From Dehalococcoidia bacterium (GTDB lineage Bacteria; Chloroflexota; Dehalococcoidia; UBA2979): a stretch of DNA of 35,156 nucleotides. The stretch covers positions 1 through 35,156 of the forward strand of contig JADLFF010000097.1 in assembly GCA_020845735.1 (NCBI GenBank), in the 5' to 3' direction. Positions 1-7,744 of this stretch are shown here, piece after piece (position 1 is the stretch's first letter; every line of letters starts with the position of its first letter). The notes below the pieces were generated by a model, which searched no databases, was not told where the DNA came from, and saw nothing but the letters and a program-made list of their open reading frames with translations. Both the position numbers and the translations under genes were made by a program.

Positions 1-633
1 CTGTCCGAGATGATGCTCGCCGAGCGCACGCAGGACATCGTGAGGCCGGACCCCTCGAAGGTGGTGCAGGAACGCCGCATGGTGTCCGTCGGCGAGAACG
101 GGAACCGGCGCTACAAGGGCAGCGAGATCACCCCGATGCCCGTGCCGGGCGGCCCCGGCGCCTATGTCGCGAACGCCTCGGAGCACGACGACCAGGGAGA
201 CACGACGCACCTGCCCGAGGTGCACGTGGAGAAGACGCACCGCCGCTTCGGCAAGCTGAAGCTCCTCGAAACGGGCACCTTCGAGGCCGACAACGCGTCC
301 GCATCCGTTATGCTGATGCCATGGGGAGGCTCGAAGGGATCGGCCCTCGCGGCGTACCGCAACCTCCGCGAGGAGGGCATCGACATCGGGTGGTTCTACA
401 CCATGTACCTGAACCCGATGCCGCCCGCGCTCATGGAGCAGCTGCTGCAGAAGGACCTGGTGCTCATCCCGGAGCTCAACTACCTCGGACAGCTGTCCAG
501 CATCCTGCGGGCGAAGGGCGTGCGCGCCGAGTCGATCACGCAGTACACCGGACTCCCCTTCAAGGTGCGTGATCTCACCGAGCGCGTTCGCACGCGCATC
601 GGTGCGCCAAGCGGAAGGCTGGCAACCGTATGA
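1..633 (+). CDS. korA: 2-oxoacid:ferredoxin oxidoreductase subunit alpha, C-terminal part (5' partial)
   Basis: The reading frame is open from the first base, so this is the last 210 codons of a gene that begins outside the window. The visible part matches the C-terminal region of the alpha subunit of two-subunit 2-oxoacid:ferredoxin oxidoreductases (KorA type), which with KorB oxidatively decarboxylates 2-oxoglutarate or a related 2-oxoacid to the acyl-CoA while reducing ferredoxin in the cytoplasm. Supporting segments are the PWGGSKGSA loop (about residue 105), the MYLNPMPP stretch, and the LIPELNYLGQLSSILRAKG helix near the end. The stop overlaps the korB start as ATGA at 630-633, so the subunits are translationally coupled. 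Substrate specificity (2-oxoglutarate or another 2-oxoacid) cannot be read from this fragment. Confidence 0.88.
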   Translation: MSEMMLAERTQDIVRPDPSKVVQERRMVSVGENGNRRYKGSEITPMPVPGGPGAYVANASEHDDQGDTTHLPEVHVEKTHRRFGKLKLLETGTFEADNASASVMLMPWGGSKGSALAAYRNLREEGIDIGWFYTMYLNPMPPALMEQLLQKDLVLIPELNYLGQLSSILRAKGVRAESITQYTGLPFKVRDLTERVRTRIGAPSGRLATV

Positions 634-1502
634 CCAAGCGGAACCCCGACTACGACTTCAAGTGGTGCCCGGGTTGCGGTGACTTCGGCGTGGTGCGCGG
701 CGTCGAGCTGGCGCTGGCCGACCGGATGCAGCGCCTGGGCGAGCCCGTCGAGAAGACCGCGATCGTGGCGGGCATCGGCTGCTCCGGCAACCTCGTGCAC
801 CTGCAGGAGGGCCCCCAGCCCTTCGGCATCCACGGCATCCACGGGCGCACGCTGCCCATCGCGTGGGGGCTGAAGGCGAGCCGCCCGGACATCAACGTCC
901 TCGTGGTCGCCGGCGACGGCGACTTCCTGTCGATCGGTGCGGAGCACATCGGACCGCAGTCGAAGCGCAACCTCGATGTGACCGCGGTGATCATGGACAA
1001 CGGCATCTACGGGCTGACCAAGGGCCAGGCCTCGCCGACGACGCACCTCAACGTCGTGACGAGCACCACGCCCTACGGGAAGCTCGACGACCCGGTGAAC
1101 CCCCTCGAGATCTACCTCGGGCTGGGGGTCTCGCTGATCGTCTCGGCGGTGTCGTCGCGCCCGAAGGAGCTCGCCCAGCTCATCGGCATGGCGATGGACC
1201 ACCCCGGGTTCGCGATCGTGCACGTGCAGTCGCCCTGCGTGACCTACAACGACACCTACGAGGCCCTCAAGGGGAACGCCAAGAAGGGCATCGAGCCCGC
1301 CGCGTATGACCTCCCCGAGGACCATGACCCCTCGGACATGGCGTCCGCGTACCAGCACGCACGCAGCGGCCGCATTCCGCTCGGCGTGCTCTACCGCCGC
1401 CCCGACAGCGTCCCGATGCACGAGCGCCTCGAGAAGGCGAAGGCGGCGCACAGCGCCAAGCAGCGCACCGTCGACGAGATGCTGGCCACCTTCGTCGTCT
1501 AG
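630..1502 (+). CDS. korB: 2-oxoacid:ferredoxin oxidoreductase subunit beta
   Basis: This 290-residue protein is the thiamine-diphosphate and iron-sulfur subunit that partners KorA. The TPP/Mg motif is GDGDFLSIGAEH (residues 95-106) followed by MDNGIYGLTKGQASPT. Four cysteines, C13 and C16 (WCPGCGDFG), C51 (GIGCSGN) and C203 (SPCVTYN), are spaced as the single [4Fe-4S] cluster ligands of two-subunit enzymes. The length is normal for the family. The start ATG overlaps the korA stop, and a perfect hairpin follows 22 bases after the stop, so korAB probably ends its transcription unit here. The enzyme supplies reduced ferredoxin and acyl-CoA, typically in a TCA cycle run with ferredoxin rather than NAD. 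Preference for 2-oxoglutarate is inferred. Confidence 0.93.
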   Translation: MTKRNPDYDFKWCPGCGDFGVVRGVELALADRMQRLGEPVEKTAIVAGIGCSGNLVHLQEGPQPFGIHGIHGRTLPIAWGLKASRPDINVLVVAGDGDFLSIGAEHIGPQSKRNLDVTAVIMDNGIYGLTKGQASPTTHLNVVTSTTPYGKLDDPVNPLEIYLGLGVSLIVSAVSSRPKELAQLIGMAMDHPGFAIVHVQSPCVTYNDTYEALKGNAKKGIEPAAYDLPEDHDPSDMASAYQHARSGRIPLGVLYRRPDSVPMHERLEKAKAAHSAKQRTVDEMLATFVV

Positions 1503-1524
1503 CCCGCGCACGCGATTCGAATAC

Positions 1525-1552
1525 AGAAGGGCAGCCCGCGGGCTGCCCTTCT
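1525..1552 (+). terminator. Perfect hairpin terminator after korB
   Basis: Positions 1525-1537 and 1540-1552 are perfect reverse complements (AGAAGGGCAGCCC arm) separated by only GC, a 28-bp palindrome. It lies just after the korB stop and before the next gene. No run of T follows, so it may act as a stem-only or bidirectional terminator, or protect the korB 3' end. Confidence 0.65.
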
Positions 1553-1580
1553 GCTTGCATCGACCGGAGGCGAGCGCCCC

Positions 1581-2078
1581 ATGAACGACCTCGAGGACCG
1601 TTACGTCACCGTCGAGGGCGTACGCCTCCGCTTTGCCGCCGCCCACATGGCCACCCTCGGCGATGAGCTCGAGCCCCTCCACGGCCACAACTACGAGGTC
1701 TCCTGCCGCGTCGAGGGGCCACTCACCTCGGATGGCTGGGTCATCGACTTCTCCGTGCTCAAGCGCCTGGTCCGCGAGGTCTGCGAACGCCTCGACCACC
1801 GCTTCCTGCTCCAGATGCGCTCTCCCCTCCTCGAGATCATGGAGCGCGGCGACTCGGTGACCATCAAGCATGGGGCGAAAAGTTATGTCTTTCCAGCGAA
1901 GGACGTGGCACGCCTCCCGATTACAAACACCACGGCCGAGCTGCTCGCGGAGTGGATCGCGAACGAGGTGCGCGCCTCGCTGCCCTGGGAATGCGACAAC
2001 ATACGTCGTATTCTGGTAAACGTCGGGGAAATGCCGGGGCAGTCAGCTGGCTTCACTCTGTCGATTCCGGCTTTCTGA
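1581..2078 (+). CDS. 6-pyruvoyltetrahydropterin synthase-like protein (PTPS/QueD superfamily, Cys-less active site)
   Basis: This 165-residue protein has the T-fold pterin-enzyme signature: FAAAH (zinc ligand H22), LHGHNYEV (zinc ligands H34 and H36), VIDFSVLKRLV, the LDHRFLL histidine, and NTTAELLAEWIANEV near the C-terminus that carries the substrate-anchoring Glu. The catalytic Cys of QueD and PTPS normally lies four residues before HGH; here that position is Leu30, and a Glu (E31) sits three residues before it (EPLHGH). I recall this Glu arrangement from PTPS-III proteins, which replace the folate enzyme FolB by cleaving dihydroneopterin triphosphate. That assignment is inference; QueD (queuosine) is the alternative. 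An insertion around GDSVTIKHGAKSYVF makes it longer than the roughly 120-residue QueD. A GGAGG lies about 10 bases before the ATG. No other pterin or queuosine gene is nearby. Confidence 0.8.
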   Translation: MNDLEDRYVTVEGVRLRFAAAHMATLGDELEPLHGHNYEVSCRVEGPLTSDGWVIDFSVLKRLVREVCERLDHRFLLQMRSPLLEIMERGDSVTIKHGAKSYVFPAKDVARLPITNTTAELLAEWIANEVRASLPWECDNIRRILVNVGEMPGQSAGFTLSIPAF

Positions 2079-2098
2079 ACAGGCGTTCTCGGCCCGCG

Positions 2099-2119
2099 GA
2101 TCTCCGAGCGATCTCCGAG
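2099..2119 (+). promoter_or_regulatory. Tandem 10-bp direct repeats abutting a -35 box
   Basis: GATCTCCGAG occurs at 2099-2108 and again at 2110-2119, giving an 11-bp period, one helical turn. The second copy touches the TTGACT hexamer at 2120. Direct repeats with 11-bp period next to the -35 are the layout used by OmpR/PhoB-type response regulators. The regulator itself is not in the window. Confidence 0.5.
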
Positions 2120-2147
2120 TTGACTTGCCCTGCGCACCTCTTAGGAT
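2120..2147 (+). promoter_or_regulatory. Sigma-70 type promoter of the zinc-ribbon gene
   Basis: TTGACT (2120-2125), a 16-base spacer and TAGGAT (2142-2147) form the best -35/-10 pair in the window. The expected transcript start is near 2154, giving a leader of about 20 bases to the ATG at 2173. Confidence 0.55.
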
Positions 2148-2172
2148 TGGGGTGCGGAGCGGGAGCCGGAGC

Positions 2173-2718
2173 ATGCGTATCAACTGGGAAGAGGCGATCA
2201 ATCAGATCTTTATGGATCGCCTGAGCTGCCCTCGCTGCGGACAGGACTTCGACGAGCTGGTCGCCGGCTACTCCCGCAAGCCCGCCCTCAACCGATTCGC
2301 CCCTCGGCACCGCAACTGCCCTCGAGGCGACGAGTGTGACGCGCGCAAGCTCATCACCCTGTGTCCGGACTGCGCGCGCAACGAGCGACTCCGGGGCTCC
2401 CCCGTGGACCCCGAGGCGCTCCTCGAGACGTACATGCTCGATTGCCGCCGCGACCTCGAGGAGTCGCTCGACTACCTCGCGGAGTACTGGCGCGACGACT
2501 TCGATCTGCCTGAGGACGAGCTCGACAGCCCCCTCGACCAGGTGGACCCCGACACCTTCGCGGAGGAGACCGAGTGGCGCGAACGCCTCGAGGAGGAGTA
2601 CCTCCGGTACCACCGCGAGTTCCGCCAGCGCCAGCGACGGCTGCCGCACCCCGGGTGGCGGTCGGAGTACGTCGAGGAGATCGTGGCCCTCGGCTACACC
2701 ACCCTCCTCGGCGACTGA
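2173..2718 (+). CDS. Acidic zinc-ribbon protein of unknown function
   Basis: This is a 181-residue soluble protein that I do not recognise. The N-terminal third has six cysteines, C19/C22 (CPRC), C49, C55 and C64/C67 (CPDC), enough for one or two zinc sites. The remainder is strongly acidic and helical, with Glu/Asp/Arg-rich stretches from about residue 80 to 160, and ends GYTTLLGD. I chose the ATG at 2173 (MRINWEEA), which sits about 25 bases after a good -10 box and has GGAG just upstream; an in-frame start at 2125 would lie inside the promoter. Two zinc knuckles plus an acidic tail could suit protein or nucleic-acid binding, but nothing specific can be claimed. Confidence 0.8.
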   Translation: MRINWEEAINQIFMDRLSCPRCGQDFDELVAGYSRKPALNRFAPRHRNCPRGDECDARKLITLCPDCARNERLRGSPVDPEALLETYMLDCRRDLEESLDYLAEYWRDDFDLPEDELDSPLDQVDPDTFAEETEWRERLEEEYLRYHREFRQRQRRLPHPGWRSEYVEEIVALGYTTLLGD

Positions 2719-2744
2719 GCCTTCGCGTCCCCGCGAGTGACCCC

Positions 2745-3110
2745 GTGACTGCCTCCCGCCGCGGCGCGCAGCTCGTGCTGGGGGTCGGCGTCCTCGGGGT
2801 GTTCGCCCTGGGGGTGCTCGCTGGCTTCGTGTACGGCCACGAACCCGCAGCCGCCGTGACGGTCCTCGAGCTGCAGCCCGCTGCCGGGACGCCCGCCGAG
2901 GAGGTTCGCGGCACCGTGCTCGTGGCGGGCCCGGACTTCCTCGAGGTATCGACCACCGAGGGTGTGCGACGGGTGTCCTTCACCAGCGCCACGCCCGTCG
3001 AGGAGCTGACGCCGGCACGGGAGGCGTCCGCGGGCGCGGCGAACATCGGCGGGAACCACACCGAGAGCGGCTTCGTGCTCACCGGCATCGTGTTCCTCGG
3101 TGAGCAATGA
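2745..3110 (+). CDS. Small membrane-anchored protein of unknown function
   Basis: From the GTG at 2745 the product is 121 residues: a basic N-terminus, one hydrophobic segment (about residues 7-29, LVLGVGVLGVFALGVLAGF) and an exported remainder with a short beta-rich core (VRGTVLVAGPDFLEVSTTEG). No enzymatic motif is visible. The frame stays open upstream into the previous gene, so the start is set by position after the 2718 stop. The gene overlaps the next one by ATGA. Both are N-terminally anchored with a small extracytoplasmic beta domain, so they probably work as a pair at the cell surface. No homologous family is recognised. Confidence 0.6.
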   Translation: MTASRRGAQLVLGVGVLGVFALGVLAGFVYGHEPAAAVTVLELQPAAGTPAEEVRGTVLVAGPDFLEVSTTEGVRRVSFTSATPVEELTPAREASAGAANIGGNHTESGFVLTGIVFLGEQ

Positions 3111-3568
3111 GCGGCGTGCTCTCGTTCCGCGTGACGGTGCTCGCCCTCGGGGTGGCGCTGCTGCTGACGCTCGCCGCGGGCGGGCTGGTCGGCGCGCGCC
3201 TCGCGCGGTGGGCGAGTCAGCCGGTCACGCAGGCCCTCGAGGTGCCCGACCCCGCCTCGGCGCCTGCCACCACGCCGGGAGGCCTGACATCGCGCGCAGG
3301 CTTCACGGGCTTTGGTGGGCCGCCGGCGCTGCAGGGGGTGGTGCTGCAGTCGGGGACGGCCGCGCTGTCGCCGGACGGCCGAGTCGCGATCAACCTCGAG
3401 GGTGGAGGCGCGGATGTCGCCTTCACGGATACGGGGCGCCTGTTCCGCATCGTTCCCGCGACCACAGGCATCGCCGCGGGTGATCGAGTCGTGATCCGCC
3501 TCGATGGCACGGCGGCGGCGGCCGTCCTGCGGTCGGCGGTGGAGATGCCGGAGTCGGCGGCCCGATAG
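3107..3568 (+). CDS. Small membrane-anchored protein of unknown function
   Basis: The 153-residue product starts with a signal-anchor (FRVTVLALGVALLLTLAAGG, residues 7-26), followed by a Pro/Ala/Thr linker and a compact C-terminal domain of short strands (GRVAINLEGGG, GDRVVIRLDG). The ATG overlaps the previous stop (ATGA, 3107-3110), so the two genes are translationally coupled. The C-terminal pattern of GDRVVIRLDGT resembles small beta-barrel accessory domains, but I cannot name a family. It is convergent with the large permease gene, whose stop lies only 12 bases away. Confidence 0.65.
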   Translation: MSGVLSFRVTVLALGVALLLTLAAGGLVGARLARWASQPVTQALEVPDPASAPATTPGGLTSRAGFTGFGGPPALQGVVLQSGTAALSPDGRVAINLEGGGADVAFTDTGRLFRIVPATTGIAAGDRVVIRLDGTAAAAVLRSAVEMPESAAR

Positions 3569-3580
3569 CCCCGGCGAGCC

Positions 3581-6500
3581 CTAGCGCGTCAGGCGGAGCT
3601 GGGCCGCGTCCGCGCGGCGCATCGAGGCGCGCCACACGCCGAGGATTCCGACCGTCACCCCGGCAATCAGCACCAGCGCGCCGACCCCGACGGCGCCCCA
3701 GCTCGTCTGTACCACGAACGGCGGCACGACTCGCGCGCCGGTCTCGGTGACGTCGAGGAAGGACATCATCACGCTCGCGACGCGGCGGCCGAGGACGATG
3801 CCGAGCGCGACCCCGGCGAGGGCGACCGTGCCCCACTCGACGAGCAGGGTCCGCAGCAGCTCACCGCGCGAGAGCCCCACGGCACGCAGCACGGCCACCT
3901 CGATGAGGCGTGAGCGCTCGCGGGCGGTCACCGCGACGATGAACCCGAGCAGCGACAGCCCGAGGACGGCCGCGAACGCCGCACCGAGGATGCCGCTCCC
4001 CGAGGCCTGCAGCGTCGGGTCCGTGCGCGTCTCCTCGATGTCGAGGCCGGCATCGAGGCCGCCGCCGTCGACGGACACCGTCCCGAGGAGCGACCGCACC
4101 GCCTCGGCGGCCGCGAGCCGCTCCTCGGCGGTTCCGGCGTCGAGGCGGACCCAGAGCTCCGTTGCATTGCGCGCGCTGGGCGCCTCGATCAGCCGCGCCA
4201 GTGCCTCGAGATCCCCTCGATTCAGCACGACGAATCCCGGATCGGCGCTGAGCGTCGGGAACAGCGAGGCGTGTCCACGGACCGTCACCGGGACGCGCAC
4301 GCCGTTCAGGTGCAGCGTGACCGTATCACCAACGTTCACACCCAGGCCCGCCACCGCGGAGTCGGACAGGACCGCGGACAGTGGTACGTTGCCAGGGTTG
4401 ATCGCGAGGATGCGCCGGCCATCGGGTGAGCCGGGTGTCCAGCTCCAGCGCAGCGAGTGGCTGCCGGACCGCGCGTGGTCGGGTGAGAGCTCGAGGTGCT
4501 CGGCGCTGCGCTGGTCGGTGAGGTGGAGCCACCCCAGCCGCCCCTCGAAGTCATCGATGAGCTGCGGCTGGCCGCCGGGGACCAGCGCGTGCACATCGTC
4601 GAAGTAGAGGCTGCCCTGCCGCTGCACGTTCACCCCGCGGGCGTCCGTGATCAGCATGCCGAGGAAGTCGACCGGTGCGGCCAGGTCCTCGGGGAGGCGC
4701 GCCTCGAAGGTGGTCCAGCCCTCGGCGGATGCGCTCCCGAGCTCGATGTTCGCGTAGCGTCCGGAGGCGTCGCGGACGCGCGCCCAGATGAGGCTGAACG
4801 ACCGTGTTCCCTCCGCGAAGACGGCCACCTCGATGCCGGTGGCGTCCGCGGGCAGCTCGATGCCGCCCCCCGGCGGCACCGCGCTCTGCAGGCGGCGCGA
4901 CAGCGCATCGAGGGGTTCCGTCGCGAAGTCGTCGCGGAACCACGCGGTCGCGGCGAGTTGCTCGGCGTCCACGCCGAGCGTCTCGAGCGATGTTCCGCCC
5001 GAGGTGGTCAGCACGGTGCGGGTGGCAAGGAGCGCGGCCTCGGCACCCGCGACCGACCGCGCGGTGCTCGCGAGCTGGTCGGCGTCGACGGCGACCGTGT
5101 TCGCGATCGGCAGCCGGAGGTCGGCGCCGGCCTCGTAGCGCGTGCGGTCCTCGCGGGATGCCTGCACGGTCGGGCCGTACGAGGCCGCGAACGTGCCCAC
5201 GGCCAGCGCCAGCACGACCAGCAGCAGGACTCGCGCGTACGCCGCCGGTGCACGCGCGGCTCGGCGGAGACCGATCGCGAACGCCGTGCCACGACCGAGC
5301 GCGAGCAGCGCCGCCCCGAGGCGCAACAGCGGCGGGTAGAACCTCAGCAGCAGGGCCGCCGCGCCGAGGGCGGTCACGAACGGCGCCGCGAGCAGCAGCG
5401 GGTCGCTCGACCAGCCGCCGACGGTGTCCGTCGAGAACGCGGTCCCACGTCGGCGGAGCTCCCAGAGGAGGAGGCCCGCCAGCGCGACGACCGCCAGATC
5501 GAGGTAGTAGCGCTGCAGCGCGGACCGCGTCGCGGGGCGGGCCGACGCACGCTCGATGGTCATGACGGAGCGGTTCGAGCCCAGCACGACCGGCAGAATC
5601 ATCGCGCCGACCGCGAGCAGCGCGGCGCCCCCGGCGAGGAGGAACGCGACGGGTGACAGCGTCGCGGGGAGCAGCCGCCCGGCCGAGAGCACCTCGAAGG
5701 CGGGGGTCCACCCGAGGAGGCGCACGCCGAGGACGGCGATCAGCGGCGCGACGAGCGCGGTGGGAATCGCGACGACGCTCGCGACGAGCGCGTGCACGAC
5801 GGTCATCTGTCCGGCGCTCGCGCCGCGGCTCCCGAGGATGCCCAGCTCCTCGGCGTCCCGGTCGACCATGACCTGCGACACGATCACGAGGTAGTACAGC
5901 GCGATTCCTGCGATCTGCAGCAACATGATCAGCAGCGGGACCTGGTTGAACGATCGACTGCCCTCGAACTGGCTCAGGGCCTGCACCACCCCGAGGTTGT
6001 AGGCGGGACTGAGGCCCGCGCGGCCCTCGAGGTCGGTGCGCAAGGCCTCGTACTCCGCCAGGCCGCGGTCGACCTCGGAGCGCGCGATCGCCGAGGTGTC
6101 CACGATGAATCCGGTGCGATGCCGCCACTCGAGTGTCCGCGCGCTGCTGAGCGAGCCTGCCAGCGTCTCGGCGGGTACGAGCAGCGGCAGCGACCCCACG
6201 CCATCGGCGGCAGCCACGCGATCACGAGGCGACAGGCCGGGCCCGGTGACGTACAGCGGACGCTCCGGGACCTCGAGGTTGAGGGGCGAGAGCGCCCACG
6301 TCGGGTCGGCCGCGTCACGCGCGCGCACGAAGCCGACCACGCGCACCTCGAGGTACGGGCGGAGGGTGGTGGTCGGCCGGCAGGGCACCTCGGCGCGTGC
6401 TTCGTCCGGGTCCTCGGAAACCGGGCGGCGCTGGCAGTCATCGAAGCTCCCGAGGCGGAGGACGACCGTGTTGCCGAGGGGCACGTGGCGCTCGAAGCCC

Positions 6501-6976
6501 TCGATGAGGACTGCCTCAGGGGTGGCCGCTCCGGCGTCCGGCAGGCGCCCCGCCACCACCTCGACGCGGCCGTCGAGATCGCCGATCGCGTGCACGAACG
6601 CCGCCCAGTCCGTTGGCGCGTCGCGACGATCGCGGCCAATCACCGCCTCGAGGCGTTCGGAACGGTCGACGCTCGCCACGCTCTCCGCCAGCCACCCGAG
6701 GCGTGCCGCGAGCACCTCGTCCGTGGCCTGGCGCTTCGCCCGGTCCTGCGGCGAGGTGAGCAGGCCCTCGAGCGTGACCGACTGCAGCGGCGCCTCGGCG
6801 AGCGACCTCGCGAGGCGGAACTGCAGGCCGAGCTCCGACATGGCGCCGGTGTACACGGGCGCCGCGGCGAGGAGCACAGAGGCCGCGAGCACGCCCACGC
6901 CGGCCACGAGGAGGAGTCGCCAGTTACCTCGCAGACGCGCGGGCAGCAACCACCATGCGGCGAGGAGGCCACTCAC
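3581..6976 (-). CDS. Giant FtsX-type ABC transporter permease with embedded jelly-roll-like domain
   Basis: This 1131-residue inner-membrane protein has an N-terminal membrane segment (about 20-42), a large external region (45-340), FtsX-like membrane block one (about 345-470), further helices (485-600), a second external region (605-990) and a C-terminal FtsX block (about 995-1125) with the typical RERSRLIEVAVLRAVGLSRG loop. This is the MacB/LolC-like mechanotransmission permease layout, but larger than usual. In the second external region, residues 705-850 contain strands such as GSLYFDDVHAL, LIDDFEGRLGW and GSHSLRWSW, which look like a carbohydrate-binding-type jelly roll. No ATPase gene accompanies it. 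The start is a GTG seven bases after a TACACT -10-like box. The transported or extracted substrate is unknown. Confidence 0.82.
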   Translation of the reverse strand: MSGLLAAWWLLPARLRGNWRLLLVAGVGVLAASVLLAAAPVYTGAMSELGLQFRLARSLAEAPLQSVTLEGLLTSPQDRAKRQATDEVLAARLGWLAESVASVDRSERLEAVIGRDRRDAPTDWAAFVHAIGDLDGRVEVVAGRLPDAGAATPEAVLIEGFERHVPLGNTVVLRLGSFDDCQRRPVSEDPDEARAEVPCRPTTTLRPYLEVRVVGFVRARDAADPTWALSPLNLEVPERPLYVTGPGLSPRDRVAAADGVGSLPLLVPAETLAGSLSSARTLEWRHRTGFIVDTSAIARSEVDRGLAEYEALRTDLEGRAGLSPAYNLGVVQALSQFEGSRSFNQVPLLIMLLQIAGIALYYLVIVSQVMVDRDAEELGILGSRGASAGQMTVVHALVASVVAIPTALVAPLIAVLGVRLLGWTPAFEVLSAGRLLPATLSPVAFLLAGGAALLAVGAMILPVVLGSNRSVMTIERASARPATRSALQRYYLDLAVVALAGLLLWELRRRGTAFSTDTVGGWSSDPLLLAAPFVTALGAAALLLRFYPPLLRLGAALLALGRGTAFAIGLRRAARAPAAYARVLLLVVLALAVGTFAASYGPTVQASREDRTRYEAGADLRLPIANTVAVDADQLASTARSVAGAEAALLATRTVLTTSGGTSLETLGVDAEQLAATAWFRDDFATEPLDALSRRLQSAVPPGGGIELPADATGIEVAVFAEGTRSFSLIWARVRDASGRYANIELGSASAEGWTTFEARLPEDLAAPVDFLGMLITDARGVNVQRQGSLYFDDVHALVPGGQPQLIDDFEGRLGWLHLTDQRSAEHLELSPDHARSGSHSLRWSWTPGSPDGRRILAINPGNVPLSAVLSDSAVAGLGVNVGDTVTLHLNGVRVPVTVRGHASLFPTLSADPGFVVLNRGDLEALARLIEAPSARNATELWVRLDAGTAEERLAAAEAVRSLLGTVSVDGGGLDAGLDIEETRTDPTLQASGSGILGAAFAAVLGLSLLGFIVAVTARERSRLIEVAVLRAVGLSRGELLRTLLVEWGTVALAGVALGIVLGRRVASVMMSFLDVTETGARVVPPFVVQTSWGAVGVGALVLIAGVTVGILGVWRASMRRADAAQLRLTR

Positions 6977-6983
6977 GCGCGAG

Positions 6984-6989
6984 AGTGTA
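6984..6989 (-). promoter_or_regulatory. -10-like box for leaderless transcription of the FtsX permease
   Basis: On the minus strand TACACT lies seven bases before the GTG start at 6976, and no Shine-Dalgarno sequence is present between them. This places the transcript start on or next to the start codon. No convincing -35 is visible. Confidence 0.35.
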
Positions 6990-7092
6990 GCGTCGCGGCT
7001 GCCGCCCTCGGTGCCCCCGGGGTGACCGCTGCGGCTGTACGGTCGTGCGGTGCGCGTCTAGCATGGTGGCCGGCGGACGCTGAGGGGAATCT

Positions 7093-7362
7093 ATGGACGG
7101 CAAACAGCAGCTGCGCTTCGCCGCGGCCGCGTTCATCGCCGGGTGCCTCTGGGGCTACCTCCGGAACCGCGAACGAGGTAACCGCACGCTCCTCAGCCTG
7201 CTCCAGGGCGTCGAGTGGTTCATCGCCTACGGTGGCGCCACGGCGCTGCTCGAGGGGTTGCGCGCCTTCGTCGACCGCACGCCTCCTGAGGACGAACCCA
7301 CCTCGGAGCGCGTGACGCAGCTGCGCCAGATCGTCGCCGAACGCACCGGCACCGAGGGGTAG
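7093..7362 (+). CDS. Small protein with a hydrophobic helix, unknown function
   Basis: This 89-residue protein is not recognised. It has two moderately hydrophobic stretches, around residues 8-22 (RFAAAAFIAGCLWGY) and 36-55 (LLQGVEWFIAYGGATALLEG), separated by a basic RNRERGNR turn, and an acidic/polar C-terminal tail. This suggests a small membrane-associated hairpin. GAGGGG lies five bases before the ATG, a good ribosome-binding site, and a TAGCAT box (7059-7064) about 28 bases upstream could be the -10. It is transcribed away from the permease gene. A hairpin overlaps its stop codon. Confidence 0.6.
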   Translation: MDGKQQLRFAAAAFIAGCLWGYLRNRERGNRTLLSLLQGVEWFIAYGGATALLEGLRAFVDRTPPEDEPTSERVTQLRQIVAERTGTEG

Positions 7363-7371
7363 CCACCCCTC
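7354..7371 (+). terminator. Hairpin overlapping the stop codon of the 89-residue gene
   Basis: GAGGGGT (7354-7360) and ACCCCTC (7365-7371) form a 7-bp stem with a four-base loop. The stop codon TAG starts in the stem and ends in the loop. No T run follows. The remaining bases up to 7480 show no gene. Confidence 0.4.
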
Positions 7372-7513
7372 GCAGGCCGCGCACGACGGCCTCCGCCGGC
7401 GGGCCATCGCGGGCGTGTTCGCCGTCGCCGCTGCGCACCTCGCGAGTGGCACCTGAGTGGGGGCCGCTGCTACGGTACGGTCCGAATCCAGATCCGAAGG
7501 GATAGAACGAGTT

Positions 7514-7729
7514 ATGCCAGCACCCTGGAGTGCCTACGAGCCCGTCGTTGAGCACACGCTCTCACTGGTTCCCGAGGCCCGCCGCTCCGACTTCCTCGAC
7601 ATCTGCTGGGCGAACGACCTGGGCGACGACGTCATCGATGGCTTCGACTCCATCGACGAGCGGGTCGTCATGAAGACCGCCGAGGACGTGAAGAAGCAGC
7701 TCGAGGCCCTCGGACAGCTCTCCGGCTGA
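7514..7729 (+). CDS. Small acidic protein of unknown function
   Basis: This 71-residue, highly acidic protein begins MPAPWSAYEPVVEHTLSLV. It is predicted helical, with a central ANDLGDDVIDGFDSIDE segment and a C-terminal helix (TAEDVKKQLEALGQL). I do not recognise the family. The ATG at 7514 is preferred over a longer in-frame start at 7457 because the upstream part overlaps likely promoter sequence: TCCGAA is repeated at 7481-7486 and 7493-7498, and TAGAAC lies at 7503-7508. It is followed 15 bases later by the 269-residue gene and then by a methyltransferase gene, so the three probably share a transcript. Confidence 0.6.
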   Translation: MPAPWSAYEPVVEHTLSLVPEARRSDFLDICWANDLGDDVIDGFDSIDERVVMKTAEDVKKQLEALGQLSG

Positions 7730-7744
7730 TCGCGGGCGCGCGCG

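Noticed and set aside
1503..1524. CGATTCGAAT, reminiscent of a tRNA T-loop, just after korB
   Set aside because: There is no space for a tRNA between the korB stop and the hairpin, and no cloverleaf partners.
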